Source of the DNA: Sequoia sempervirens
Lineage: Eukaryota; Streptophyta; Pinopsida; Cupressales; Cupressaceae
Length of the DNA stretch: 64,000 bases
Direction of reading: 5' to 3'
Assembly (NCBI GenBank): GCA_007258455.2
Contig: VDFB02114929.1
Span: 1 to 64,000, forward strand
The notes under the pieces were generated by a model. It made no database searches. It had not been told where the DNA came from and saw only the letters and a program-made list of their open reading frames with translations. Position numbers and translations under genes: made by a program. Positions 21,416-34,725 of this stretch are shown here, one piece after another. Position 1 is the stretch's first letter. Every line of letters starts with the position of its first letter.

Positions 21416-24400
21416 ATGAGTGACCCAGAACATAGTGAGTCCATTGTTAGACCTGAAAGGAAACCAAAACAAAAGAACGTCAAAAGACTTAAAACTCAAC
21501 ATGTTTCAGCTGAACCCGAGCCCAAACCAGCAGCTGCATATAACCCTTTGCCTAGTACTCCTATAGCTTCCACAAGGTCCAAAAGTGCAAAGAAGGAAAC
21601 AAAAAAATTTATGCAAGAGACTTATGGAGGTATTAGAGAGGGAGGGTCATGAATTGGAAAAAATCCCACAAGACAAGTTGTTACCACTAGGTTGATTGAT
21701 AATGTTAGTGAGATTGGTGAGAAACCCCAACCCTAGAGTGGATGGAAATTTTTTAAGTATGCTTTCAATAAGTGAAATTCAAGTAAGCCTGCATGCTTCT
21801 TGTCGGGGTTAAACCTAGGAAAGCTAGTAGTTCTAAATGTGTTTGTAGAGGTTGATTTAGTGATGGAGATGGCAAGGCACTATGATCCTACTGACAGTCA
21901 AATCAAGAGTGAGAATGGTGATATGATTCTAGAGGTAACTAAGGATAAAATGTTGGATGTGTTTGGGTTGAATCCCAATTAAACTGCAAAGCTCAAGTGT
22001 GCTAACTTGTATGCTGAATACCAAGGAAGGAAAATTGCATATAAATAATCAATACTTGTGTGACATAGAAGGAACAAAAAAAAGTTCACTGTTCAATATG
22101 TGTTGAGCCTTTTTGAGTGTGAAGAATTTGAAGACTATTTCAAGAACACCTACTATTGTCTAAACCAAGTGCTAGTTCAGTATTTTGAGGCCAGAATAGC
22201 CCCTGATTTGTTGGTGATGGTGGCAGATATACAAGACTATAATCGAAACACTGGTTTTGATTATGCTAACATTGTTTCCCAGCAAATGAATGAGGATTTT
22301 CTTAATTTGAAAAAGGGATCACTCCCTCTATCTTTCCCTCATTATTCCTTACCGATGCACATGCTCTTGTGGGAAGGGGATTATAAGTGGAAAATAAAAT
22401 TGAATTTAAAGATTGTGAACAATGAAAATGAGGCCATCCATGTGCAAATGTGGAAATATATTTGGGATGAGGATTGCTCCAATTCTAACTACATTTTCTT
22501 TGCCAATATTATAAGACACAGTACCTTAGAGTCATTGGGTGTGGCACCTAGATTCAAACTTTCTTCAAAAATAAAGAATGTCATTCGCCCAATGGATGTA
22601 CCAGGTTCTATAGGTACACATAATTGGGCTAACTAGTTTTTACATTCTGAATATTCTTTGATCAGGGTTTATTGAGCTAAAGTGGCACCCCATCACTTAC
22701 CCTTGTATGTCTCATCCAGGTTGGCGTTCATGGAGCTCATGTGGAAAATCGAAGTTATGGATTTTGAAATGTTTAGAAAGGACAGAAAAGGCTTTGTGTT
22801 ATACCCCCAATGCTCTTTTGCTTATTTTAATGTTATTGCCCTTGAAGGGTATGAGAAATTGGGAATTATGGTAAATAATACTAGAATGACTATAGATGTG
22901 GTTAGAATTTTTTATCCAAAATAATTTTTGGTTAAAAAGATAAGAAAAAAGAACTTAGGCATCATACATCATGATTTTTCTATAAAGATGATGTGTTGAG
23001 GAACCTAACAAGTGATGAGGTTGTTATGGCTAGGAAAAGGGAGTGGACAATCATGACAAACCTTGAGGAGAAGATTATGAAAAGGAATTCCTACTACATC
23101 ATTCCATACAATGAAATTGCAAAACCCTTGGAAAGGGTCTTTACTATGATAAGGGACCATCAGTCTGGCCAATTTAAAGTAAAAGTAAAGGAGGTTGTAG
23201 ATAGGGCCCAAATCCTTTTAGAGTATTAACAAAAACAATGTGTTATGGATATCCTAGAGAGGTTTGTAGATGTTCAGGAGATTGGAGAGGAACAAGTGGT
23301 AGAACATATGCTGGGAAATCAAGAAGTTGAGCAGAAATTTCCTGTTCCCCATATTGAAGAAACTCATAGTTCAGATGTTCCTCTTGATAGGATTGTCTAG
23401 TGGCATTATGATAGAGAAAATGATGATGATCCCAAGATTAGGGAATGTGATGATTTCTTGGAGGATGATAATTTTGTACAAACCAAAGAGTTTCAGGAAT
23501 TTATGATCCAACAAAGGAGTAAGGAAATAAAAGAGAGGTTGGAAGCAGCTCGAGCTAGTGTTGAACCTCCTCATCAAGAGAAAGCTAAGAAAGTAGAGGA
23601 AGAAAAGATCAACTCTGAAATTGCAGCCATTACTCCTATTGAATCTCATAGAATTGTTAAGGATAGTGGAATTATGCTACTACTAGGGTGTACCATTATA
23701 GCTGTCATAGCCTATGATGCAATTAGAAGAGACCCTCAAGCTCTGATATCTAAAGATCAATTTGAGGATAAAGTATTTGGCTCTGGGTATAGTCCAAAGT
23801 TGCATACCCTTGTAATTTGGTCTATGGCACCTAATACTAAAAAAAATGAGGTTGCTAGGCCAATTGAAGAGGTCATGGGTTCACTAGTGGTCAAAATAGC
23901 TACTGACATAACTCCTATCCAAATAGATGAATTAACTGCACATGTTTCTATGCTTAGTGTGGATACTACACGTATTTCTCAAAAGAAATATGAATCTTTG
24001 GTCAAGGAATATAATAAGGAATTGAATGAATTTAGTTGAATCAGTGCTACCATTCAAGCTAACCAAAATACAATGACTCAGCCTTCTCCCTCTTCCTCAC
24101 TTGATATGTCTAAGCAAGATAGATAAACTTTGGCCCTCATAATTGATGATTTAAAAGGGAATTTAACTACTAAAGAGGAAAATGTCAAGTAGGACAAATT
24201 AGAGACAGTCAAGGTGGCCAATGAGATCTTTAGGGATGTGCTTAAGCATAGAGTAACAAATTTGGTTCACAAGGCTAACAAAGTATGGGCCACGTATAAA
24301 AACATTCATGAGGAAAATACAATGTATCTGCGAGTACAGGAATCCTTTTGGAATGAGTGGAACAACTAGATTGCTAGAGTGAGTGCACTAAAAGAGATGA

Positions 24401-24855
24401 TGCCAAAAGTAGAGGATGATCCCAAGGCACCCACAAATATTCTTGACATATTGAAGACTATTGACTTAATAAATGAGGTAACAACTTTCCATGGAAAATT
24501 GGGAATACAACTCTAGAGAAAGTTAAAAATATTCAAGGAAATGGAGAACCGTGGCATGCCTCAAATATTGAATTTCAAGGGTGAATTCCATTTATTTGAC
24601 ACCTGGAAGGAAAATTTGGGAGGATTGCTTGATGCTTCTATGATGCATCTATTTGTCACTAATTACCTCTTGCTGAATTCCGACATTGATATGATGGTAG
24701 AAATTGAGTCAAAAATGGATATATTTGTTAAAGAAGCTAGAGTTTTAATTGATGCTAGGTACTCCCAGTATACTACTAAGGTGCAAGATTTATTGAATGT
24801 TAAATGGCCCACTGAGGGGGAGTACAATGTTTGGTTGGAGAAGTATACAGAGTGA
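21416..24855 (+). pseudogene. LTR-borne ORF, 3' copy
   Basis: The ATG at 21416 opens MSDPEHSESIVRPERKPKQK and the frame runs, with some stops and shifts, to the TGA at 24853. Long intact stretches remain: 178 codons at 22100-22636 (with PDLLVMVADIQDYNRNTGFD) and 193 codons at 23458-24039. Sequence features are a basic N-terminus, a mostly globular first half rich in Tyr/Trp/Phe, and a helical Lys/Glu-rich second half with QARAS- and KVEEEKI-like stretches that could form coiled coil. No zinc finger, protease, RT or integrase motif is seen. The family is unknown to me; it could be a captured host gene or a gag-like or accessory protein. Confidence 0.72.
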
Positions 24856-26218
24856 ATAAGAAGAATAATGGATAGGAGAAGAATGATACATAGCCTAAAA
24901 ATAGTAAAGATTTAAAAGCTTTTGATAAAAACATGGTAAAATATTATTGTCTCCTCAATGCTCAAAGTGATTAGCATGTGGTGTTATTGTGGATTAAACA
25001 TTTTTTTACCTTTTTCTATTTTATTTGCCTTGCTTCATAAGTTTTGTTGTTTTTATTTCCTTATAGTTGGCATTTGGAACACATGGAGAATATCTTGTGA
25101 CTGTTCTAACAAACTAATGATGTCCTTTAAGGTGGGACCTATTTTCCATGAAGATTTGAGGATATTTCTGCCTCATGTTTATTTTTTTCACCTAAAGACT
25201 CAAGCGTAACCATGAAGGGAATATTGTTGCAAGTGGTCCTACGAAATCATGACATGTGTGTTATCTAGTCTGAGGCTTGTTTTTCTCCTTCTTTTCTATA
25301 AGAAGGAATTCAAGACCAAAAGTATGAGAGCTAGAAAATTTTGAGTTGATATTGTTAGTGTTATCAAGAAAATACGAAGCAAGTGTTAGGGTCTTGGTTT
25401 TAAGTTCATTTTGGAGTTCATTCTCATGCATAAAGATTGATAATGGTATAGCATTTTATGATACATACTAATATTGGTTTCATGGTTATTTTCTCTCCCT
25501 GTATGTCTATTATAAGTTATGATTGAAAGAGGTCAAGGATTTCCTTCATTTGTCTCTGTCATTATTTGATGGATGTTTAGTTTCATGTTTTCCTATCGAT
25601 TCAATCAATTGATGCAAATGCTTATATGAGAGTGATAACTTATAATTACTATGTGCTAGGATATCTGTAAGAAGTGATAATCTTGGAGTCACAGAGAGAT
25701 ATTGTAGTGCAATATTTCTTGGGTTTATATGTGTTATTGTTTGAATTGTTATCATTATATGTTAAAGGATATTGACTAAGTGCTCTAGATAAAGACACTG
25801 GTTCATGTAGGATATTAGTGTTACATTTACAATGTTGATTTAGTACTACTCATTCTTTTAACCATAAAGTTTCAAAAGGAACACTGTTGTTACTCATTAT
25901 TTTAAGTGTTTTCTCTCTCATAATCAACTTATATAGCATTAGCACAATAAGCTGCCAAGTTATTTAATGTTGCTATTAAGTGGTATCATGAGAGATATAT
26001 GTTATTAACAATGTATTTGGTTGTGATTGTAAAATGTTTTTAGGTATACATTGTGGGACCACCCTCCTCGGTTTCACAAAGCCCAAAGAGTAGGAATAAG
26101 AGTTTAAGCAGCCTCTATTTGTTCGTTGGACAATCCCTTTAGTATTACATATAATTGGAAAGGGCGAAATCCATAGGTATGTCTAGAGATCAGTTTGGTT
26201 CTTAAAAAATAACCAACA
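24856..26218 (+). other. Non-coding distal part of the 3' LTR
   Basis: It is collinear with 10030-11387 and holds no gene. In a 60-base sample near 25210, three positions differ from the 5' LTR. Confidence 0.7.
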
Positions 26219-27208
26219 GTGTGAGCATAAAACATAAAATAAAAGGGGCACATATGCACTAAGATGTTAAAATAACCACCTTATGTTAAGATCAATGACT
26301 TCAAAATAATTGTGCTACGATCTATATTGGGTGATTGAATGGGGTATAAGTGCATGGAAATGGGGGACAAATTAGTTTTCAGTCTTGAGATTTTCAACAA
26401 AACACATTTGCATTATGAAAAAAAGAAAAAAAAACATGTATGATTTTAATGCGTATGCATGCTTAATGCCTTGAATTCAAAATTTTATGATCCTCTCTCA
26501 TTTAGGCTTGGATTTCCAAGCCTAAGGGTTAGAATTCTATTGTGACTCCTAAATTTTCATTATTAACATGTAAAATAACCCAAATTTGAACTTTAGCCTC
26601 ATCAAATTTTACATGCTTTACAATAAAATTTTATAAAACCACTACCAAAATGAAGAGCTACATATTAACTTTCTACCTTTTTTTTTTTTTGAATAATGTC
26701 TTTGTATTCCTCCAATACATATGTATCAATTTTTCATAGCTTTTGACCCATTCATCTAAACTTTAAAAATATATATATGATTCTTCTATGCTTCACTCCA
26801 TACGCAATCAAAGAAAAAATATATATTTTTAATTAGTTTTGTGCAATTTATTTGGCATGCACACTCAATGATATAGTTTTCAAGATTCATCCACTTCAAA
26901 AATCACAAAAAAAAATAATTCAATAACAATATGAAAAGTATACAACTTAGTACTCACTCTTGGTTTCATCAATTGAGTTTTAAAATTATCTAATTATCAA
27001 AAAACTAGAGGACATACCCTAGACACTATACTATATTTTAGTGATAAAAACATGAATACTTTTGAATATGGTAAAAATTTTGTGCCCTTAGGTTTAACCA
27101 CTTTTAAAAATATTTAGATTTTTTGAAACTAAATTCAGAATACTAAGATTCTTCATTGTATCATATCTCCAAATCTTCAACATACACATCTTTAATTACT
27201 TGTCCAAG
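26219..27208. other. Anonymous AT-rich DNA
   Basis: I see no gene, LTR or clear repeat here. It lies between the end of the gypsy 3' LTR and the TIR element at 27209. Confidence 0.6.
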
Positions 27209-28188
27209 GGTGATCCTACAAAGTTGGTTTACAATTTCTGGGAGATTCTATTTTTTGCTGAAATCACATATTTTTAGAAAATATAATGATTTAAGCCTTA
27301 AAAATTTTCATTTAAAGAATTCCAATTGAAGAGGGTTTGATCAAACTACCTTAGATCAAACCCCCTTGGATAGAACCCCACTAGTTTTAAACCATACCTA
27401 TAACAGAGTCTCCTTTACACCTATCAAAATGCTAATAAAAAACCACTTTTGATTTACCTTTTGGGGGATCAAATGAATTCATTTTTAAAAAAAATTTGTA
27501 AGTATGTAGTCCTTATTATAAGTTTCTGAATAAGTATAATTTTAAATAAATTTAATTTTATTATTATATTTATTTTTTATTTCTTGTGAATGTAGGTTTT
27601 TCACCGAAAATCAAGATCTTTGTTCTGCACATGTGAAAAAATAGAATAAATTATCAAAAAAAAATTAAAAATATGAGTGCACCATATATTGAAGTCCTTG
27701 ATCCAACAAAAACAAATGAATATTGATACATACAAAAAAATTGTGTTATATAGTCCACCTATGTTTGAATTGTAATTGGTTTCAATTTGAAACTTGATTA
27801 AGGAAAAAATATTCAATAAAACACTATGAAACCAATTGGAAGCACTAGATATCGTAGTTACAAATCTAAATTCAAAAAAATAGAATTTTATCCTTCATTT
27901 AAAAAAATTTATGTGTTATACGGTGAGCGTCACTCCTTAAAAATGGTGTTTACTAAAAAAACTAGTTTTTGAAGGAGATGGAAAAAGAACTACAATCTGA
28001 CTCCAAAAATTTTGAAAAAAACATATTTAGAATCTACAAAAAAAATGTCACAACTCACTATTTTGCATCATCTTCAAATTCCTCATGGTTTAACCGCTAT
28101 AGGTATCTAAAAGTGAAGATTTAGTTAGAAAAAATCAGTTCAGTATCCAGTTTGGCCAAAAATTATAAACCAATATTGCAGGATCACC
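27209..28188. mobile_element. 980-bp non-autonomous TIR DNA element
   Basis: The left end GGTGATCCTACAAAGTTGGT (27209) and the right end, reversed (GGTGATCCTGCAATATTGGT, from 28188), form an imperfect terminal inverted repeat of over 30 bp that continues into TTTAYAATTTYTGG. The flanks are TCCAAG (27203-27208) and TCCAAA (28189-28194), a possible 5-6 bp target duplication. No ORF of note. A second copy of the left arm is at 1-228 in inverted orientation. The superfamily is unclear. Confidence 0.75.
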
Positions 28189-31100
28189 TCCAAATTTATC
28201 TTTATCTGATTTCAAAAAGAAAAAGTGAACATGTATGACCCCCTTTCCATCCCCCATTTATATGCACTTATCCTATGCTAGGAAAGTTGTAAACAAATTT
28301 ATAAAGTCATTTCATGTCATAAATTAGAATTGGTAACCACCTCAAAATTTACACTATAAGGTCACAATAGGGAATAAAGTGTTGAGGCCATGGATTCATT
28401 ACCAATAATAGTATGAGATTGACCAAAGGTGTCTTCGATGATTAATTACCAATAAACTTACTTGTTAAAGGAAATAACCTAGTTTTGGGTGACCCAATAG
28501 CAAGTCACAAATTTGATAGAGTAAAGTACAAAGGGGCTCATGGCACAGCTAAGGATTCAAGCATTAAATAAAAGAACATAAACATGAAGGCCCACAAGTC
28601 TAAACCAAATGCTTGACAAAATACAACCAAACAAGCATGAAACATAGGAAGAAAAATACCGCATCGAGGAATTCACAAGCTCAAACAATATATCTTGAAC
28701 TGGTTATACAAGGGGGGATGAACCATAGATGAAGGGTTGTAGAGGACATTACAAGGACCAAAATATTAAAGGAAAGGAGACCAAAGCTAACAACCACATG
28801 ACCGATTAAAACATAATCAAGTGCAAATAAGATTTAGGAGTCTAAATATAGTGACCTTAATCCAAATTAGATTTGGGCATTGTTGGGAATAAAAGGACCA
28901 CAACACCTATCCTCCTAATTCTAAAAGGAACGTGATGAGAAAGAGGTTGTCTCCTCAAATCCCTTTAGTCATAAGAAACAAGGTCCTAAAGACACTTTGA
29001 CCAATTCCAAAAAGTGAGGGGTATGCATGCATGAACAAACTTGTTGATACTAGCTAACTTAACTCAAAATTACTTTAACCTAAGGTCAATATATCATAAG
29101 AGACATCATGTGCCTTGAAAAGGTATAATTTGAATATAACAACCTGAAAGTCCCCTCCACACCTCCCTAGCCCCTAGTACATTTTTATGTTTTTTCTTAT
29201 TGTGAACCACCTCTTATGCTAGGATGATTTCTCTAAGATTTAATGTCCCTTGACAGACTTCCATTTTTATTAAAATATCTTGTGCTTTTATCTCCCTACT
29301 GTAAGTAAATTTTGGATTTCTTCCACATGATCTCATATTTTAGATGCTCTTACCATAACCCATATGTAGCTTCATGCTCGTCAAACAATTTTCATGAATA
29401 TTTAGAAGAAATTTAAGCTGATACTTATTCTCAAACCATTATTTGCATTTTTAATATGTTCTTAGGCAATTGGAACATCTACAAGAATTAGCACATGCAA
29501 TTTCTAGCCCAAGTTAGAACATAACTCTAACTTTAACAAATCTTATCCTCAAGAGTACCATCTTATAAGAATATTGAGAACTAAATAGGAAGTAATTTAA
29601 ACATTTGGCCATGTGGACCTACCCTTTCTTGTGGTTATACCTTGTGAACAAACCATATGAAGTATGAATATTTTCCAATTGATTATATCTAAAGTACTGT
29701 TCTAATAAGGAATTTTTTCGATGAGATTTCATGACACTCCCTACTTCTCTATAAGATCTCTTATAGTAATTGGAATCCCCCACCAATCCATCAAGTATCT
29801 ATTTCTATAGAAATATGATCAATTAAGCCACCACTTCAAAAAAAGACTTCTCTTTAGTGTAAAATATTCTTTTAGGAAGTTGTTTATTGTGGGAGATGTC
29901 ATCGCTAAGTACTGTATTTTAGCTAAAATGGAGATCCTCAAAATTGTTGTAAATCAACACTCCTTGGATTACAAAGAATTACTAGGCTTCTTACTATTCC
30001 ACATGTATCCATAACAAATACTCTTAATGCATTACCCAAGTTATTGACCAAATGTGAAAACTCACTTGAATTATGCCAAGAGATAATTATTGAGGCACCT
30101 ATTCTATGTATGTCACAAATCTAATAAAAAATAGGTAATAAATATTATTTTTATTTTTATTATTTCAATGAAAATAAATTATTTAGTCACTTGTATGTTA
30201 TTAGACAATTATTTTATTCTCAAGTAGCATCATTGATATTATGTTTATTATTAAATACTAATGCTTGGATGTGTAAATGGATGTCATATTTAAGATAAAG
30301 GGTAAGTTTCTCTTCCACAATCACAACATCAAATGCTTCTCCCCCTTGCTACCACTACATAATGCTTCTCAACATAATTAAAGGAAGATTTTGTATAGGT
30401 GTATTTTTCCATAATATGGAACATTTTATGATATAATCTTCATATTTCCACTATGTAATACAAAGGTTACTACTCCTCTATTGCCTAGTTAAATATGTTC
30501 CATGACACTTTATTGTGTGAATATGTTATGTACTTTATGGTCAGTAATACTTCACCCTCCTTGATGATTTTATGGAGATGTTTCCAATGTTTACACTTTA
30601 ATTAACAATGATACACTATAGAATCCTATAGAAACTTTTGATAGAAGTGCATCTATCAACATTCAATATTAAGCATCATCCATTACCTAGAATTGTGAAA
30701 GATGTTTCCATTTTTCTTATTGTAAGAGTCGTTGGCAACATTTTTTAATATTGTGATTTACTAGAGATCTTTCTTACATATGAAAAAAAAAAAAAAAAAA
30801 AAAAAATTATAGATAGGACACACTAGAGAAGAAAGTGTTGAACATTATGTGATTTTTATTTGTTTGAAATATTTCATCATGGCAAGTAGGATGCATATGT
30901 AAACGGTAGAGTTGGCATTTTAAGGGTACATAATCAAATTTGAGATTTTAAGGGTATATCGATTGCTGTCCAAAATGACATTAAAGCATGCAGACAACAT
31001 AGGCATTATCGAAAGTAAAATGAGATAGCCACATATGTGTCAATTTATCAAGAAATGGTCTTATAAAATTCTCAATAGTATTCTCAAAAAAGTATATATA

Positions 31101-32362
31101 AATACAACCACAAAATATTCAAAATACATCCTCTTTATCACGTTGAAACCAAATGACAAAAAATACAAAATAATCCAATTGAATTAAAACAATACAAGCC
31201 ACTCTTAAGAACTCTTCAAAAATTTAGAACACTAGCAAAACTAACAATGGAGAAACCTTCTAATACTAGCATTACCTCATTCTAGGCGTTAGATCACTAA
31301 ATATTACATGTGGCTATAGAAGCAACTTGTAAGAAATGTGGAAAACTACAACAAATACGACGTTGATAAATTGTCCTTCAACATGAGTTCCAATTAATAT
31401 TGGATGTAGTGATGACTTGGAAAAGCATTTACCAATCTCCAACCATGTTGGCAATAGGGGTCATGTGCTTTAACTCTTTATAGACAAGCATTTACCGTAT
31501 CCTTCCTTTGTGAGGCAAACTTTGAAGTTTTTAGTGGGGGTACCTGTTTACCCTCTCCATGGCTTTTTCCTTGTATCTTAAACAGCTCTCTGCTTCTCTT
31601 TTTTGAGTGCCTTGCATGGAGAAAAGAAATCAAATTGTTTAATATTTTTTCACATGGTTATTTATGGACAATGAGTAGATAAACTTTCATACCTTCATGC
31701 CAAATGACAATATAAACAGTATGTATATTCCCACCAATTAGGACAATTTTACCCACCTAGTCGTGTGGAGGTCTAGACTTTCTAGCATATTTTTCACCGA
31801 GTTCTACAAGATTTGTCACGGATTTGACTTGTACGCTACAAGTGAGACACTCGGCCTATTTGATTTAAGACAATTCATGGTATTAGTAGGGCAAATTTAA
31901 AAATAGCCTGCATTCGTGCGATAACATTCAATGGTTATCTTGATATTCATAGTATTAGTAGAACAAATTTAAAATTAGCCTGCATTCGTGCTATAACATT
32001 CCAGGGTTGTCTTACTTTTCCATACATCATTAAAAAAAAGGAATTTTCAATCTTTCTTCATAGATTATCGTTTCACATTTATTTTAGAGCTTTTTTAGTT
32101 TGTATTAATCAATTATTTTCATTAAAGATATCAAGTAGTTTATTTTATCAATTAGTAAATTTAAAATAATAAAAAATTATGTGCAGTTTTTAAATAATTG
32201 AAAAAAAAAAAAAACTCATTGCACATAAAAATATAAAGTAGATTTTTGAATTTCTTTCACGGATTTGTTGACCATCTATATGTTGTGCTGCCATTGTAGA
32301 GTTGACGTAATTACAAAATAGCTTAACATTTCTGTTGTGTACAGTTTCAAAGAATCACTTAA
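28189..32362. other. Anonymous AT-rich DNA, no gene seen
   Basis: About 4.2 kb with no supported coding sequence. It contains a pure A run of about 24 bases near 30783-30806, which could be the tail of an old retroposon, and a short tandem duplication at 31874-32017. Nothing else was recognised. Confidence 0.55.
31874..32017. repeat. 72-bp tandem duplication
   Basis: The unit starting TTCATGGTATTAGTAGGGCA at 31874 repeats from 31946 as TTCATAGTATTAGTAGAACA, both continuing through GCCTGCATTCGTGC. Non-coding. Confidence 0.85.
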
Positions 32363-32690
32363 TGTTGGCCCATAGTTGACGTTGCACCAAAAGATCGACC
32401 TGTTAATGACCGATACAACTGCCAGAGTTAATGGATCCACGAGAGGTGGTTAGTCCATGTCATGAACCCCGAAGGGAGCGCTGACCATTTACCAACAAAC
32501 TCCCCCTCAACATTACCCGAGGGCATTCGAACCTGACACCTTTGCCTCTGATACCACTTGTTGGCCCACAGTTGTCGTTGCACCAAAAAATCGACCTGTT
32601 AATGCCCGATACAATTGCTAGAATTAATGGATCCATGGGAGGTGGTTAGTCCATGTCACGAACCCAAGGAGCGTTAATCATCTGCCAACA
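32363..32690 (-). mobile_element. TRIM-type miniature LTR retrotransposon
   Basis: Two direct repeats, 32363-32497 (135 bp) and 32559-32690 (132 bp), begin TGTTGGCCCA and end CCAACA. Between them are only 61 bp. On the minus strand the internal part starts with TGGTATCAGAGGC (32544-32556), a Met-tRNA-type primer site, and ends with GTTGAGGGGGAGTT, a polypurine tract, so the element points to the minus strand. Flanking CTTAA and CCTAA fit a 5-bp target duplication with one change. It has no coding capacity and would need proteins from another element. Confidence 0.9.
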
Positions 32691-33129
32691 CCTAAATGTT
32701 ACAATTTTGTGTAATTTGAAGGAACTGCTTTCAACTTTCTATGATCTTAAGGAATGGCTTAAATATAATTAAAAAAACATCTTTAAAAAGCTTTGTTTTC
32801 TATGGACAAATGAGACTTCACCAAATTTTAACTAGATAAACATTGTCCAACGTAACTGAAGAAAAATAACTACTAAATTAAAAAAATAATAACCAGCTTT
32901 ATTAAGAATCAAACAATCCAAAATTGTCTGTCAAACGTTCATGAAAAACGTAGGGCCAAAATGCATGATATAAGTGTCTTAGTAGATTACTGCACAGTAA
33001 ACACAACAAATTAGAAAGGCCACATAATGAAAACACTCCCAAGCTAACAAATATTTCTCAATGAATTGCTATTAACCACCAGCTCGATAGCACCAACTTT
33101 GATTTTGCTCAGTTTTCCAATTTTATATT
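32691..33129. other. Anonymous AT-rich DNA
   Basis: No gene or recognised repeat is seen between the TRIM and repeat copy A. Confidence 0.5.
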
Positions 33130-33589
33130 AGAGGTTTAGCATATGTATGACCAGATAAAGTTTAAAGTGATCACCGATATTTAGAACAAACAAAATATTG
33201 CATAGAGTCTTATAAAACGGCTTTCTTTGCAGATAAAGAAGTTTAGTAGAACTCCTTGACCGTACACGAGAATTCAATGGAACATTCGACACAATGAAAA
33301 CTTTAATTATAATGTAGCAATGAATGGATTGAACAGAAACATGAGACACAATGCGTAACATAACAAAATAAATGCCTTTGGCAAAAACAAGCTTGAAGTT
33401 TTGTGTAGTATCACCTTGAAATCAGAAATAAGGCACATTTAATTTCCTGCTGTTAAAACCCTAAAAATACTATCTGAATGCTCATGAACAATTATAGTTT
33501 AAATTACCATATCATATCTGTGTTCCGAAAAGAACTAGCTAAAGCCCTTCTCAAACAGAAATTTTGAGATGTGAATTGAAACATTTTTT

Positions 33590-34190
33590 TTGACTAAACA
33601 AATTAAAATAAAGCAATATAAAGCAAGGGCATTACACAAACCTATCAATCTCTACTAAGTGGTCCAACTTTTGAGACAAATTCAGGGGTAATTGGCTCCT
33701 ATCCACAATGTTCCAATTCTGCAAATGATCAAAAGCCCATTTGACCAAACAATCCGCAACCCCATTCCATTCTCTAGGAATGTGACAGAAAGTAACAGAT
33801 TCCAAGAAAGCACATAGATGAAGAATTTGTTTTATAATTACAGCCAAATGTCAGCTGACATCCTCTAACTGCTCCTCTTCAGCAAGGTCACCACCACTTA
33901 AGAATCAGATTCACAAATGATCCATCTCCACCCAAGAGAGCACCTGCGCTCCATAGTATAAAAAATGGCAAGAGCCTCCATCACATAGTATGCAGACCCT
34001 TATAAACAAAAAAGATAAACTCAACAATCCCATAACTATTTCGTCCAACACCTCCAATACTAGCATGACTAGGATTGCCCCAAGAAGAACCACCCGTGTT
34101 GACTTTCAACACACCCTAAAGAGGAGGACGCTAACACCCCTCCCTATTGATCTTCTGAAGAGGATGTCGACATCTATTTCTCATGATTTG
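33590..34190 (-). pseudogene. LINE 3' fragment with RNase H
   Basis: The minus strand at 33632-33847 reads HIPREWNGVADCLVKWAFDH, the C-terminal part of a plant L1 RNase H ('REWN..AD.LAKWA'). Further back (about 34080-34140) it reads VNTGGSSWGNPSHASIGGV, the domain's start ('VNTDGSSRGNPG..GIGG'), where the first catalytic Asp is Gly. A short A run on the minus strand closes it at about 33590. Comparison with copy B of the host repeat shows the flanks are continuous without it, so it is a 5'-truncated insertion. Confidence 0.82.
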
Positions 34191-34333
34191 GCCACACAAA
34201 TTGGTATTCATGTGGTATACAAGAATGCAAGACGCAGTTATTAATTTTGAAGTGATTGATCAATAAACATGTTTCCATTAGAAAAATAATGTAGTTTCAC
34301 AAAAATTCTTTATATATAAAATGTCAAGATATA

Positions 34334-34451
34334 TTTGGAGTGTCTATAGGGAAGAATTTAGAAACCTTAGTTTCAATGCAGTTGCCTAATTTTTGGAGTG
34401 TCTATAGGGAAGAATTTAGAAACCTTAGTTTCAATGCAGTTGCCTAATTTT
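34334..34451. repeat. 59-bp tandem duplication
   Basis: TTGGAGTGTCTATAGGGAAG at 34334 repeats at 34393, and both units run to GTTGCCTAATTTT. Copy B of the repeat has a single unit, so the duplication arose after the two copies separated. Confidence 0.9.
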
Positions 34452-34725
34452 CATGCAAGTGGACATGCATTAGAAAGATGGAAAAACCATAAAAGATCTT
34501 AAGATTAAAGAATGATATGAAAAAATTGTGTTTAACAATGGAATGCACCACTACATAAGGATACTTATTATTTGGATAGAATAAAATTCATGCAAGAGGA
34601 CATGCATTAGAAAGATAGAAAACCCATAAAAGATCTTAAGGTAAAAGAATGATATGGAAAAAAACTGTGTTTAACAATGGAATGCACCACCACATAAGGA
34701 TACTTATTATTTGGATAGAATAAAA
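34452..34725. repeat. 137-bp tandem duplication
   Basis: CATGCAAGTGGACATGCATT at 34452 repeats as CATGCAAGAGGACATGCATT at 34589. Copy B has one unit near 47693. Confidence 0.9.

Larger units (their letters stand above)
5489..26218 (+). mobile_element. Tat-like Ty3/gypsy retrotransposon with giant LTRs
   Basis: Two long direct repeats (5489-11387 and about 19380-26218) flank a plus-strand gag-protease-RNase H-RT-RNase H-integrase region. The repeats end identically in AACCAACA; the first is followed after three bases by the primer site TGGCGACTCT, and the second by unrelated DNA, which fixes the LTR ends. Domain content (two RNase H domains, integrase tail with VLAWNARVQDKG) points to the Tat lineage. 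The LTRs differ by about 5% in blocks I compared by eye. The 5' LTR is truncated at 5489, so a target duplication cannot be checked (bases after the 3' LTR are GTGTG). Confidence 0.88.
19380..26218 (+). repeat. 3' LTR of the gypsy element, with ORF and nested TIR element
   Basis: The stretch from about 19530 matches 5489-11387 collinearly, except for the 794-bp insertion at 20388-21181. It ends AACCAACA at 26218. The left boundary shown is approximate. The 19443-20030 part has many copies of GCGATGAG/GCAATGAG-like words and their complements. Without the insertion the LTR is at least 5.9 kb. Confidence 0.82.
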
